Source of the DNA: Bacillota bacterium
GTDB lineage: Bacteria > Bacillota > UBA4882 > UBA8346
Direction: 5' to 3'
Assembly (NCBI GenBank): GCA_003501335.1
Contig: DNPQ01000389.1
Location: 1-7,110, forward strand
Length of the DNA stretch: 7,110 nt
Of the stretch, positions 1-5,374 are shown piece after piece. Position numbers and translations under genes: made by a program. Positions within the stretch are counted from its first letter, which is position 1; every line of letters starts with the position of its first letter. The notes under the pieces are model-generated. The model was not told the origin of the DNA, made no database searches, and was given only the letters and a program-made list of their open reading frames with translations.

Positions 1-225
1 AATCTTCCCAGTGGTCGGGAGAATCCGCCGGGCCGCTGGATAAATGATCCCGGAGGTTTGGGATACAATAAAGGCATTGTTTTGATTTGGCCAAAACCTA
101 TGGTTTTTTTGACGTGGTTGGTTAAAGAGAAAATACCTTTTTACATAAAATTAACCGAATTCAAAAGGATTCAACAAGGCATAAGATATATACGGGACGT
201 ATCTATATATAAAATGAATGAATAA
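1..225 (+). CDS. Possible 3' end of an unknown protein (cut by window edge)
   Basis: Frame 1 is open from the first base to a TAA at 223-225, giving 74 residues with no start in the window. The peptide begins NLPSGRENPPGRWINDPGGL, has a hydrophobic middle (GIVLIWPKPMVFLTWLV) and ends basic to mixed (IRDVSIYKMNE). I do not recognise a family. Seventy-four stop-free codons in AT-rich DNA is moderate evidence for coding, and the first 60 bases are more GC-rich than the bases after 180. It could also be chance or a decayed gene. An 87-base gap separates it from the next gene, which has its own strong ribosome binding site. The upstream sequence would settle whether this continues as a real gene. 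Confidence 0.35.
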   Translation, partial: NLPSGRENPPGRWINDPGGLGYNKGIVLIWPKPMVFLTWLVKEKIPFYIKLTEFKRIQQGIRYIRDVSIYKMNE

Positions 226-311
226 AATTTGTGAAAAATTTGTAAATTAATTAGAGGAACTTTTTCTTTTTTGGTGAATATTTCCATTAAATAGGGGGAG
301 GGGGGCAATAT

Positions 312-328
312 CATGATAAAATATCATG
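312..328 (+). promoter_or_regulatory. Hairpin over the start codon of the 75-aa gene
   Basis: CATGATA (312-318), loop AAA (319-321) and TATCATG (322-328) form a perfect 7-bp stem that contains the ATG at 313-315. The purine-rich Shine-Dalgarno (GGGGGAGGGGGG ending at 305) stays outside the stem. The pairing is AT-rich and would be weak alone, so a role in limiting translation is an inference. The same bases could also act as a DNA palindrome. Confidence 0.3.
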
Positions 329-540
329 CCGTCATTCAAAAATTAACTTCTAAAGTTGAAAATGATTCCGAAACTCGCAAACAACTTCCGGTAGGTGTGG
401 ACATATTACTGGATAGAATTAAAGAAAAGGGTTTTGTTGTTCATGTTCAAGAGTTAGAATTCAATAATATTGATATTCAATTAATGAATCAAGAGGATTG
501 CCAAAAACGGGGACTATCGTTTGAACATTCCGTTGATTAA
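313..540 (+). CDS. Hypothetical 75-aa protein
   Basis: A small orphan protein of 75 residues that I do not recognise. The start is well supported: a very strong G-rich Shine-Dalgarno (GGGGGAGGGGGG) ends 7 bases before the ATG, and the stop is followed immediately by a strong terminator at 543-563. The gene therefore looks like a discrete expressed unit. The protein is soluble, with no membrane segment or signal peptide. Residues 1-40 look helical (IQKLTSKVENDSETRKQL, then VGVDILLDRIKEKG). A short strand-like segment follows (FVVHVQELEF, about 41-50), and the C-terminus is acidic and polar. There is no cysteine cluster or catalytic motif. It lies just upstream of a restriction-modification cassette, but the terminator between them argues against a shared operon. 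Function unknown. Confidence 0.72.
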   Translation: MIKYHAVIQKLTSKVENDSETRKQLPVGVDILLDRIKEKGFVVHVQELEFNNIDIQLMNQEDCQKRGLSFEHSVD

Positions 541-542
541 TT

Positions 543-563
543 GCACCTTCGGGTGCTTTTTTT
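543..563 (+). terminator. Rho-independent terminator with UUCG tetraloop
   Basis: GCACC (543-547), TTCG loop (548-551) and GGTGC (552-556) are followed directly by seven T (557-563). A C(UUCG)G loop is exceptionally stable. It begins two bases after the stop codon of the 75-aa gene and isolates that gene from the methyltransferase cassette. Confidence 0.92.
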
Positions 564-649
564 ATTGGGGATGCTCTTAAAAAAGCAAGAAATTCCATCT
601 CTGGGGTGGCGTCGGATGAAACATTGATGATTCCATGATCATTTCAAGC

Positions 650-678
650 TGTTTTTAGCGGGCGCTTTATGGTAAAAT
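650..678 (+). promoter_or_regulatory. Candidate extended -10 promoter of the methyltransferase cassette
   Basis: TAAAAT (673-678) is preceded by TATGG, giving an extended -10 of the form TATGnTAnAAT. The -35 position, 17 bases upstream (650-655, TGTTTT), is poor, as is common when the -10 is extended. A GATC inside an 8-bp palindrome (ATGATCAT, 635-642) lies just upstream. Transcription from here would begin near 685, which places the long-form start codon at 669 upstream of the transcript and favours translation from 717. Confidence 0.42.
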
Positions 679-716
679 CAATTGTAAACAATGTAGAAGA
701 GGATGTTACACTCAAA

Positions 717-1517
717 ATGAGACCATTTTTCAAATGGGCCGGTGGGAAATACCGGTTGGTTGAACGCATCCAAAGGAAGCTTCCGCCGGGAAAACGTCTT
801 TTAGAACCTTTCGCCGGGAGCTGCGCTCTTTCGATCAATACGGATTATGAAGCATATTGGCTCAATGATATCAACCCGGATTTGACAAGCGTTTATCAAA
901 TCTTACAAAGAGAGGGCCTCTCTTTTATTTCCTCTTGCAAACATTATTTCACATCCGAGACCAACACTTCGGCAAAATATTATGAGATTAGGGAACGTTT
1001 TAATCAGGAGAAAGATCGATATACCAAAGCCATGTTGTTTATTTACTTAAACCGGCATGGTTATAACGGCTTATGTCGTTACAATTCAAGCGGGGAGTTT
1101 AACGTGCCTTTCGGCCGTTATCGAAAGCCCTATTTCCCAGAAAAGGAACTTGGCTATTTTTACGAAAAGTTTCAAAAGGCGCTTTTTAGTTCGCTTGATT
1201 TTGAAACCATGATGATGAAAGCAAAGGCCGGGGATGTTATTTATTGCGATCCTCCCTATATCCCCCTCAATGCGACTTCAAATTTTACAGCCTATAGTAC
1301 AGGCGGGTTCGGCGAAGAGGATCAGATCCGGTTGGCCAAGGTTGCCCGGAAGCTGGCCAAAAAAGGCATCCAAACAGTAATATCTAATCATTATAATGAT
1401 TTTATAGTGAAGGCTTATTCAGGGGCCCAAATCGAGATCTTTCCCGTGAAACGTTTCATAAGCTGTGACGGAGATAACCGGAATTCGGTGGATGAGGTAT
1501 TGGCAGTATTTAGTTGA
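717..1517 (+). CDS. dam: DNA adenine-N6 methyltransferase, Dam family (probably GATC)
   Basis: Transfers a methyl group from S-adenosylmethionine to N6 of adenine in DNA; Dam relatives recognise GATC. Motifs, numbered from the ATG at 717, fit an alpha-class enzyme: FKWAGGK (5-11) and LEPFAGS (29-35) for cofactor binding, then the conserved DNA-recognition stretch LNRHGYNGLCRYN (111-123) and EFNVPFGRY (127-135), then the catalytic DPPY (178-181). From memory the match to E. coli Dam runs along nearly the whole length. The 266 residues are close to the usual 270-280. I chose 717 because family members start just before FxKWAGGK, AGAAGAGG lies at 695-702, and the alternative ATG at 669 has no ribosome binding site and sits inside a probable -10 element. 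The partner nuclease starts 14 bases downstream, so the enzyme probably protects host DNA. Confidence 0.95.
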   Translation: MRPFFKWAGGKYRLVERIQRKLPPGKRLLEPFAGSCALSINTDYEAYWLNDINPDLTSVYQILQREGLSFISSCKHYFTSETNTSAKYYEIRERFNQEKDRYTKAMLFIYLNRHGYNGLCRYNSSGEFNVPFGRYRKPYFPEKELGYFYEKFQKALFSSLDFETMMMKAKAGDVIYCDPPYIPLNATSNFTAYSTGGFGEEDQIRLAKVARKLAKKGIQTVISNHYNDFIVKAYSGAQIEIFPVKRFISCDGDNRNSVDEVLAVFS

Positions 1518-1531
1518 TGAAAGAGGTTTAA

Positions 1532-2020
1532 ATGGAAAACCAAGGCTGTATTGCAAACCATCAAGGCAAAACCCTGGAGCAAGTAGTGTCAATGACGATG
1601 CAGCAAAAGGGATTTCAGGAAGTTCCTTATACCAAATGGGTTAGTCACCCCGAATTATACGGGGAAGAGCTCTTATTAACGAATGTTCCCTACGAAACGA
1701 TATACGGGCATCAGGGAAAAACGGAATTTAAACTGGCATCCAGGCGTTATGGTGATTACCGTATTGAGTGTAAATGGCAACAATCAGCCGGCAGTGTGGA
1801 CGAAAAATTGCCTTATCTTTATCTCAATTGCATTGAAAAAATGCCGGAGCCAAATATCATTATTGTGATAGACGGTGGGGGAGCTAAGCCGGGCGCTGTA
1901 GCTTGGTTACGCCAGGCAGCCTCCGAAAAAGTATATACCCGCGAAGCTAATATCAAAAATATTGAAGTATTTTCTTTGACTGAATTTGTAATATGGGCTA
2001 ATAAGACTTTTCGAAACTAA
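1532..2020 (+). CDS. PD-(D/E)XK-type nuclease, probable restriction partner of the Dam enzyme
   Basis: A 162-residue protein with the core of a PD-(D/E)XK endonuclease: an acidic residue on a strand (TEFKL, E65), then IECKWQ (78-83, E79 and K81 as the E-x-K half). It is followed by the block SAGSVDEKLPYLYLNC (85-100) and strands IIIVIDGGG (109-117), then AVAWLRQAA (122-130). The IECKWQ...GSVDEK...P-Y signature is one I associate with a small nuclease family (I believe Pfam PDDEXK_13) found in phages and near methyltransferases; this needs a profile search. It should cut double-stranded DNA using metal ions. The start has AGAGG five bases upstream, and the gene follows the methyltransferase by 14 bases, so they are almost certainly co-transcribed. 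I see no similarity to the usual GATC enzymes (DpnII, MboI, Sau3AI). GATC specificity is inferred only from its partner. Confidence 0.8.
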   Translation: MENQGCIANHQGKTLEQVVSMTMQQKGFQEVPYTKWVSHPELYGEELLLTNVPYETIYGHQGKTEFKLASRRYGDYRIECKWQQSAGSVDEKLPYLYLNCIEKMPEPNIIIVIDGGGAKPGAVAWLRQAASEKVYTREANIKNIEVFSLTEFVIWANKTFRN

Positions 2021-2055
2021 TTTAAAGTATATACCAAGGGATCTACCATAATCAA

Positions 2056-2073
2056 AAGAGCTCAAGAGCTCTT
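2056..2073. repeat. Perfect inverted repeat after the restriction-modification cassette
   Basis: AAGAGCTC (2056-2063), AA, GAGCTCTT (2066-2073) form a perfect 8-bp inverted repeat 36 bases after the nuclease stop. As RNA it would fold as a 6-bp stem with a 6-base loop. No clean T-run follows on the plus strand (CAAATCCCCCATTTT), so it is a weak terminator at best. It could be a processing or protein-binding site. The gap to 2200 also holds two similar pyrimidine-rich stretches (CCGGACATTT at 2092 and CCGGGCATTT at 2121). Confidence 0.4.
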
Positions 2074-2200
2074 CAAATCCCCCATTTTCTCCGGACATTT
2101 CTTCATTTTTACAAAATCTGCCGGGCATTTTCTCTTTTCATGGATCATAAGTCTGATATATCCAAATAAATTAATCGTAGAGATGTAGAAGGAGAATCTT

Positions 2201-3247
2201 ATGGTGCGCGGTTGGTTCGCTTTCAAGAAGAAGAGTGCGGGCCTATTCTTGGCAGCTGTGATATTGATTTTGGGAAGCCATCTTTTTTGCCTCGATGCAA
2301 AGGTCCCTCAATTCGGGCGTGATCCAAGGATCCTGAATGAATCCATTCGAAAAGCAGTCCGCTCTTATCATCGATTGGGAATTGACTTTACAAAAAATCT
2401 AATCGATTATAAACCGTTTGAAAGTTATTTGCACTTTGAAAATACCCCTTCCTTTTCCAAGCCGAATTTCCCGGATGATCAAGGAATTCCCTTGGTCAAG
2501 TATGGGGCGCATCTTTATTACAACCCGGTGACGGTATCTCAATATGCGCTTTATCTTTTTGGAAAGTATCGCCTGGGTCAAGCAAGTATTCATCAATTTG
2601 TCCGGGTGGTCGATAAACTTATATCGTTGCAAGCGGCTGATGGCGCTTTTCGTTTCACGTTTGCCTGGCATTATTACTTAACCGGACGAGAATTTAAACC
2701 GGGATGGGTTTCGGGGATGGCGCAGGGCCAGGCTTTAAGTGTTTTTGCACGCGCTTATGCATTGACCCGGGATCGCCGCTATTGGGATGCAGGCAATAAA
2801 GCCTTAGGTTTCCTGTTGACCCCAGTGACTGCGGGCGGAGTTATGGATACTTTAGCGGATCTAAACCCAGCTTGGCGGCAGTATATTACTTTTGAGCAGT
2901 ATCCGGTAAAACCGGCTTCTTATACACTGAACGGCTTTATGTTTGCACTCCTTGGATGTTATGATTGGTGGCAGCTCGAGCCGGCTGCCGGGGAGGGAAG
3001 TTGTAAAATGGCCTTGGTGGCTTTTGCGGCGGGAATTAAGACATTGAATAAAATCTTAAAATATTATGATGTGGGTGGCTTTGCCTCCTATGATCTGGGA
3101 TATATCATTTATCAAGCGAAGCCCAATTTGGATCCTTTTTATTTTTCGGTAGACATTTACCTATTACACGCCTTGCACTCGATCACCGGGGATGAAACTT
3201 TAGCCAAATATGAAAGTCTTTGGGCATCCTATGTGGGAACGAAGTAA
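2201..3247 (+). CDS. Membrane-anchored D-glucuronyl C5-epimerase domain protein
   Basis: Resembles the catalytic C-terminal domain of heparan-sulfate D-glucuronyl C5-epimerase (Glce_C), which inverts C5 of hexuronate units inside a polysaccharide (glucuronate to iduronate). Residues 1-11 are basic, and 12-30 are a hydrophobic signal anchor (AGLFLAAVILILGSHLFC), so the enzyme probably acts outside the cytoplasmic membrane. The best family blocks are YNPVTVSQYALYLFGKY (107-123), PGWVSGMAQGQALSVFARAY (167-186), YPVKPASYTLNGFMFALLG (234-252) and ILKYYDVGGFASYDL (285-299). These retain tyrosines at the places the animal enzymes use for catalysis. The 348 residues are far shorter than the vertebrate protein (about 600), lacking its N-terminal beta domains. 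The start has AGGAGA seven bases upstream. It is a single-gene unit with no glycan-synthesis neighbours here, so the substrate is unknown; the fold also resembles other (alpha/alpha) barrel uronate enzymes. Confidence 0.85.
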   Translation: MVRGWFAFKKKSAGLFLAAVILILGSHLFCLDAKVPQFGRDPRILNESIRKAVRSYHRLGIDFTKNLIDYKPFESYLHFENTPSFSKPNFPDDQGIPLVKYGAHLYYNPVTVSQYALYLFGKYRLGQASIHQFVRVVDKLISLQAADGAFRFTFAWHYYLTGREFKPGWVSGMAQGQALSVFARAYALTRDRRYWDAGNKALGFLLTPVTAGGVMDTLADLNPAWRQYITFEQYPVKPASYTLNGFMFALLGCYDWWQLEPAAGEGSCKMALVAFAAGIKTLNKILKYYDVGGFASYDLGYIIYQAKPNLDPFYFSVDIYLLHALHSITGDETLAKYESLWASYVGTK

Positions 3248-3278
3248 TGAAAGAATGAATGAATTCTTTCATTACTTC
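3241..3278. terminator. Bidirectional hairpin terminator with 16-bp perfect stem
   Basis: GAAGTAATGAAAGAAT (3241-3256), loop GAATGA, ATTCTTTCATTACTTC (3263-3278) pair perfectly over 16 bp. The left arm contains the TAA of the epimerase gene (3245-3247), and the right arm lies 10 bases beyond the stop of the convergent carboxypeptidase gene. The trailing sequence is AT-rich without a clean T-run on either side, so stem length rather than a uridine tract would drive termination, or it may mainly protect both 3' ends. Confidence 0.75.
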
Positions 3279-3287
3279 ATTACTTTA

Positions 3288-4100
3288 TTAAGTCCGTAGA
3301 CTAAAACCATAATTAAATAGTTTAATGGAATCATTATAAATGGTCGAAGTTTTCAAAACGATGTTGATCAGGGTTTTCCCCCGATAGGAAGCGGCCGAAA
3401 CCAAACAACCACCGGCATTAAAAGTATATCCTGTTTTTACACCAATTGCATAGGGATAACGCCAAAGCAGTTTATTGTGATTTTCCAATTGCCGGATTTC
3501 TCCTGGTTTAGACCCTGGAATTTCTTTCGTTTTCGTTCCGACGATGGCTGAGAAGTTAGGATTTTTGAGGGCGTAACGGGTTAAAATTGCCATATCGTAA
3601 GCAGTCGTATAGTGACCAATGACCGGAAGGCCGCTGGCGTTCTTAAAACAAGTATTTTTCATTCCTAGAAGTTTGGCTTTTTGATTCATTAATTGAGTAA
3701 AGTTGGCTTCGGTGCCGGATACCGCTTCGGCTAAAGCTGTGGCTGCATCATTACCGGATTCCAGCATTAAACCGTAAAGCAATTCCCGGACCGTTCTTTT
3801 TTCATAATTGTGAAGATCCATCGATGTTCCTTCTTTGGATGCCGCATCCGGGTGAACGGTGACGACTCTATTCAGGTTTAATTTTTCTAAAACCAGGATA
3901 GCCGTCATAATCTTGGTGGTACTGGCCGGAGCCATTATAGCCAGAGAACTTTTGGAGTAGAGAACCGTTCCGCTGTTGAGATCAACTAAAATTGCAGATC
4001 GGGCGTTAATGGCCGGTTTGTTTGTATACTGGGCGCATATAATCTCTGGAATCAGCAATAGAATGGCAGTAACAATTGCATACTTAAGTATTTTTTTCAT
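3288..4100 (-). CDS. D-alanyl-D-alanine carboxypeptidase (PBP5/DacF family), single-domain
   Basis: A serine peptidase of the penicillin-binding S11 family, which trims the terminal D-alanine from peptidoglycan stem peptides outside the membrane. All three active-site motifs are present (numbers from the ATG at 4100): STTK (60-63, nucleophile Ser60), SGN (116-118) and KTG (222-224). Residues 1-24 form a signal peptide (MKKILKYAIVTAILLLIPEI, then ICAQ). I start at 4100, not at the TTG at 4136, because AGGA lies nine bases upstream of 4100, the TTG has no ribosome site, and the extra 12 residues would precede a complete signal peptide. At 270 residues it ends soon after the transpeptidase fold; the C-terminal beta domain and amphipathic anchor of PBP5 (usual length about 380-400) are absent. 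It may be secreted free or held by an uncleaved signal. Sporulation DacF/DacB or housekeeping role cannot be distinguished. Confidence 0.95.
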   Translation of the reverse strand: MKKILKYAIVTAILLLIPEIICAQYTNKPAINARSAILVDLNSGTVLYSKSSLAIMAPASTTKIMTAILVLEKLNLNRVVTVHPDAASKEGTSMDLHNYEKRTVRELLYGLMLESGNDAATALAEAVSGTEANFTQLMNQKAKLLGMKNTCFKNASGLPVIGHYTTAYDMAILTRYALKNPNFSAIVGTKTKEIPGSKPGEIRQLENHNKLLWRYPYAIGVKTGYTFNAGGCLVSAASYRGKTLINIVLKTSTIYNDSIKLFNYGFSLRT

Positions 4101-4159
4101 TGTGCAAGGTCCTAATCCTGTTTTTTTGTCAATCAAGGCAAGGTCTTTTTTATTATTTT

Positions 4160-4187
4160 ATTATATTTATATTCTTGGTTTCAACAA
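4160..4187 (-). promoter_or_regulatory. Promoter of the carboxypeptidase gene
   Basis: Read on the minus strand, TTGTTG (4187-4182), 16 bases, then a perfect TATAAT (4165-4160). Transcription would start near 4153, leaving a leader of about 50 bases before the ATG at 4100. The -35 is only half-consensus, but the -10 and placement are good. Confidence 0.6.
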
Positions 4188-4193
4188 GAGTAT
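4169..4193. repeat. Inverted repeat overlapping the carboxypeptidase -35 (candidate operator)
   Basis: ATATTCTTG (4169-4177), GTTTCAA, CAAGAGTAT (4185-4193) pair over 9 positions with one T/G mismatch. The right arm covers the minus-strand -35 at 4182-4187, where a bound regulator would block RNA polymerase. No regulator is identified. Confidence 0.35.
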
Positions 4194-4268
4194 TTAAATT
4201 TCCTTTGATAATATATGGTAATTTACCTGGCAAACCCATGTAGAGAACGGTAGCAGCTAAGAGCTTCC

Positions 4269-4297
4269 TTGATATTACGAAATGCCCTTTTTATTTT
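4269..4297 (+). promoter_or_regulatory. Candidate promoter of the structured non-coding block
   Basis: TTGATA (4269-4274), 17 bases, TATTTT (4292-4297): five of six and four of six matches to the vegetative consensus with ideal spacing. Transcription would begin near 4304, about 44 bases before the first arm of the folded region. AT-rich DNA gives such matches by chance, so this is tentative. Confidence 0.35.
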
Positions 4298-4347
4298 ATC
4301 CATTTTAGGGTCTTTTATTTTATAGGAAAGAAGTAGAAGTCTGGGCC

Positions 4348-4505
4348 ATCATGTTTTGAAACCCTTAAATAACATTCACGCCAACATGATTCCAGCATAT
4401 ATTGGATATGCTATCTAGAAAACACATTGGGTTCAGGTTTTAAGCTTAGCTAAGCTGTGCTTAGCTAAACTCGCAGGCATTTTTCGATGTTTTCCAGGCG
4501 TGAAT
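4348..4505 (+). ncRNA. Candidate structured RNA with nested stems and a pseudoknot
   Basis: Complementary segments account for much of this stretch. A: ATCATGTT (4348-4355) with AACATGAT (4383-4390). P1: ATTCACGCC (4374-4382) with GGCGTGAAT (4497-4505); its left strand lies in the loop of A and abuts A's right arm, so A and P1 together would be a pseudoknot (or two alternative folds). P2: AGCATAT, ATTGG loop, ATATGCT (4394-4412). P3: GAAAACA (4418-4424) with TGTTTTC (4488-4494). P4 inside P3: TTAGCTAAGC, TGT, GCTTAGCTAA (4446-4468), a perfect 10-bp hairpin overlapping a 12-bp palindrome (4444-4455). No coding frame covers it. It matches no RNA class I know (6S, SRP, tmRNA and RNase P do not fit). 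The strand is assumed from the next gene and the candidate promoter; it could be the leader of the gene at 4733 or an independent RNA. Folding and covariance have not been tested. Confidence 0.35.
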
Positions 4506-4529
4506 TAACTTTCGATACAAATGGGAATC

Positions 4530-4659
4530 TTGGATTATAAAAATATTGATATGAATTCCGCTGCCCAAAAAATATTATTAGTATTTCCAGGGCAGGAATG
4601 AATAGAGAATAAAAGGTTTTTTATAATTTAATGAGTTTTTTAAGAAAACCCTAATCCAA
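4530..4659 (+). other. Second set of nested complementary segments upstream of the 189-aa gene
   Basis: TTGGATTA (4530-4537) is complementary to TAATCCAA (4652-4659) and would enclose two hairpins. One is CTGCCC with GGGCAG (4561-4566/4590-4595), with inner AAATA/TATTT. The other is GGTTTTTT with AAGAAAACC (4615-4622/4643-4650, one G-U). The layout, a closing stem around two arms, continues the folded region at 4348-4505 and ends 73 bases before the next ATG. Chance pairing in AT-rich sequence is a serious alternative. The rest of the gene-free stretch shows only a small palindrome (GGTAATTTACC, 4217-4227) and T-rich repeats around 4285-4332. Confidence 0.25.
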
Positions 4660-4732
4660 CTGCAGGAAAATAGCAAGCCGGAGAAGAATGAAGAAAAAAA
4701 ATAGAAGCACATTTTGTTGGAGGGATAATTGA

Positions 4733-5302
4733 ATGGCAGAACCAAGTGTCTCATTAAGAATATTAATGGAGACCCATTTTGATTGGGATGAACCTCTAAA
4801 ATATGTCCATGATTATCGGGCGGAGATCATGGTTAATGGAGATAAAGTCCCGAACTCTGAAAAAGTAGGCCATATTAGTGGAAGCTATATTGCGGTAGAC
4901 CTATGGATAGCCAATCCGGTGGGCAGTCTTTTTGAGGTCTTTGACTCTCACAGCCAGACCCTATCGGAGCTTTATAATGTAATAATGGATGAAAATCAGG
5001 AACTCAAAGCCAGCATCATTGAAGAGATCAGTTATCGGAACATTTTATTTATTGAGGATGTCGGTTTTGAAGATGCTGGTTATGAAAATGACCCTGAAGT
5101 AATAGCTAAAGCTATCGCCTATTTTATTAGGACATTAGGCCGGGAAGTCGATGCGGTGATTTATGAACCGGTACTCAATACTAAAAATCAAAAAATTAAT
5201 GATGTTTTTAGAGAATTGGGTTTTAAGAGAATTACCGATTCCCACTATTTATATTTTAACCGCCATATTATTTTAACTTTACCCAACGGGAAAAAAATTT
5301 AG
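4733..5302 (+). CDS. Hypothetical protein, possible distant GNAT-like fold
   Basis: A 189-residue soluble protein with a strong start (GGAGGG eight bases before the ATG) and a strong terminator after the stop. I do not recognise it firmly. The order of elements recalls a divergent GNAT domain: an N-terminal strand (VSLRILMETH) and a helix TLSELYNVIMDENQELKASI (76-95). Then comes a strand RNILFIEDVGFE (102-113), where acetyltransferases have the strand leading to the acetyl-CoA loop, and a helix PEVIAKAIAYFIRTLG (121-136). It continues with a strand VDAVIYEPVL (139-148) and INDVFRELGFKRITDSHYLYF (155-175), like the GNAT 'LGF' tail. The glycine-rich acetyl-CoA loop (Q/R-x-x-G-x-G/A) is missing, replaced by FEDAGYENDPE, so catalysis is doubtful. 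It lacks a signal peptide and membrane segment. It follows a gene-free, possibly structured region of about 600 bases, which may regulate it. GNAT assignment is inference. Confidence 0.85.
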   Translation: MAEPSVSLRILMETHFDWDEPLKYVHDYRAEIMVNGDKVPNSEKVGHISGSYIAVDLWIANPVGSLFEVFDSHSQTLSELYNVIMDENQELKASIIEEISYRNILFIEDVGFEDAGYENDPEVIAKAIAYFIRTLGREVDAVIYEPVLNTKNQKINDVFRELGFKRITDSHYLYFNRHIILTLPNGKKI

Positions 5303-5374
5303 TTTATGATAGCTTTGCGGATTGATGATTATTTTATGAAGCCGCCCATAGTTTGGGGATTGCAAGTGTTGATT

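Noticed and set aside
703..720. Five-codon leader ORF (MLHSK) whose TGA overlaps the methyltransferase ATG
   Set aside because: The only Shine-Dalgarno (AGAAGAGG) abuts its ATG with no spacing, so it is unlikely to be translated.
644..838. 64-aa minus-strand frame over the methyltransferase start
   Set aside because: It is antisense to a clear Dam coding region, has no supported start and shows no recognisable protein features.
1907..2128. 73-aa minus-strand frame over the end of the nuclease gene
   Set aside because: It overlaps real coding sequence on the other strand and the inverted repeat at 2056-2073; no ribosome binding site.
2399..2671. 90-aa minus-strand frame inside the epimerase gene
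   Set aside because: It is a shadow of a well-supported enzyme; composition is unlike a real protein and no start signal is visible.
3976..4197. 73-aa plus-strand frame opposite the carboxypeptidase signal peptide, with hydrophobic stretches
   Set aside because: The hydrophobic look comes from the complement of signal-peptide codons and an AT-rich promoter region; no ribosome site precedes it.
4348..4505. 6S RNA or another housekeeping RNA
   Set aside because: The stem layout is nested and short rather than one long hairpin with a central bubble, and no tmRNA, SRP or RNase P core motifs are visible.
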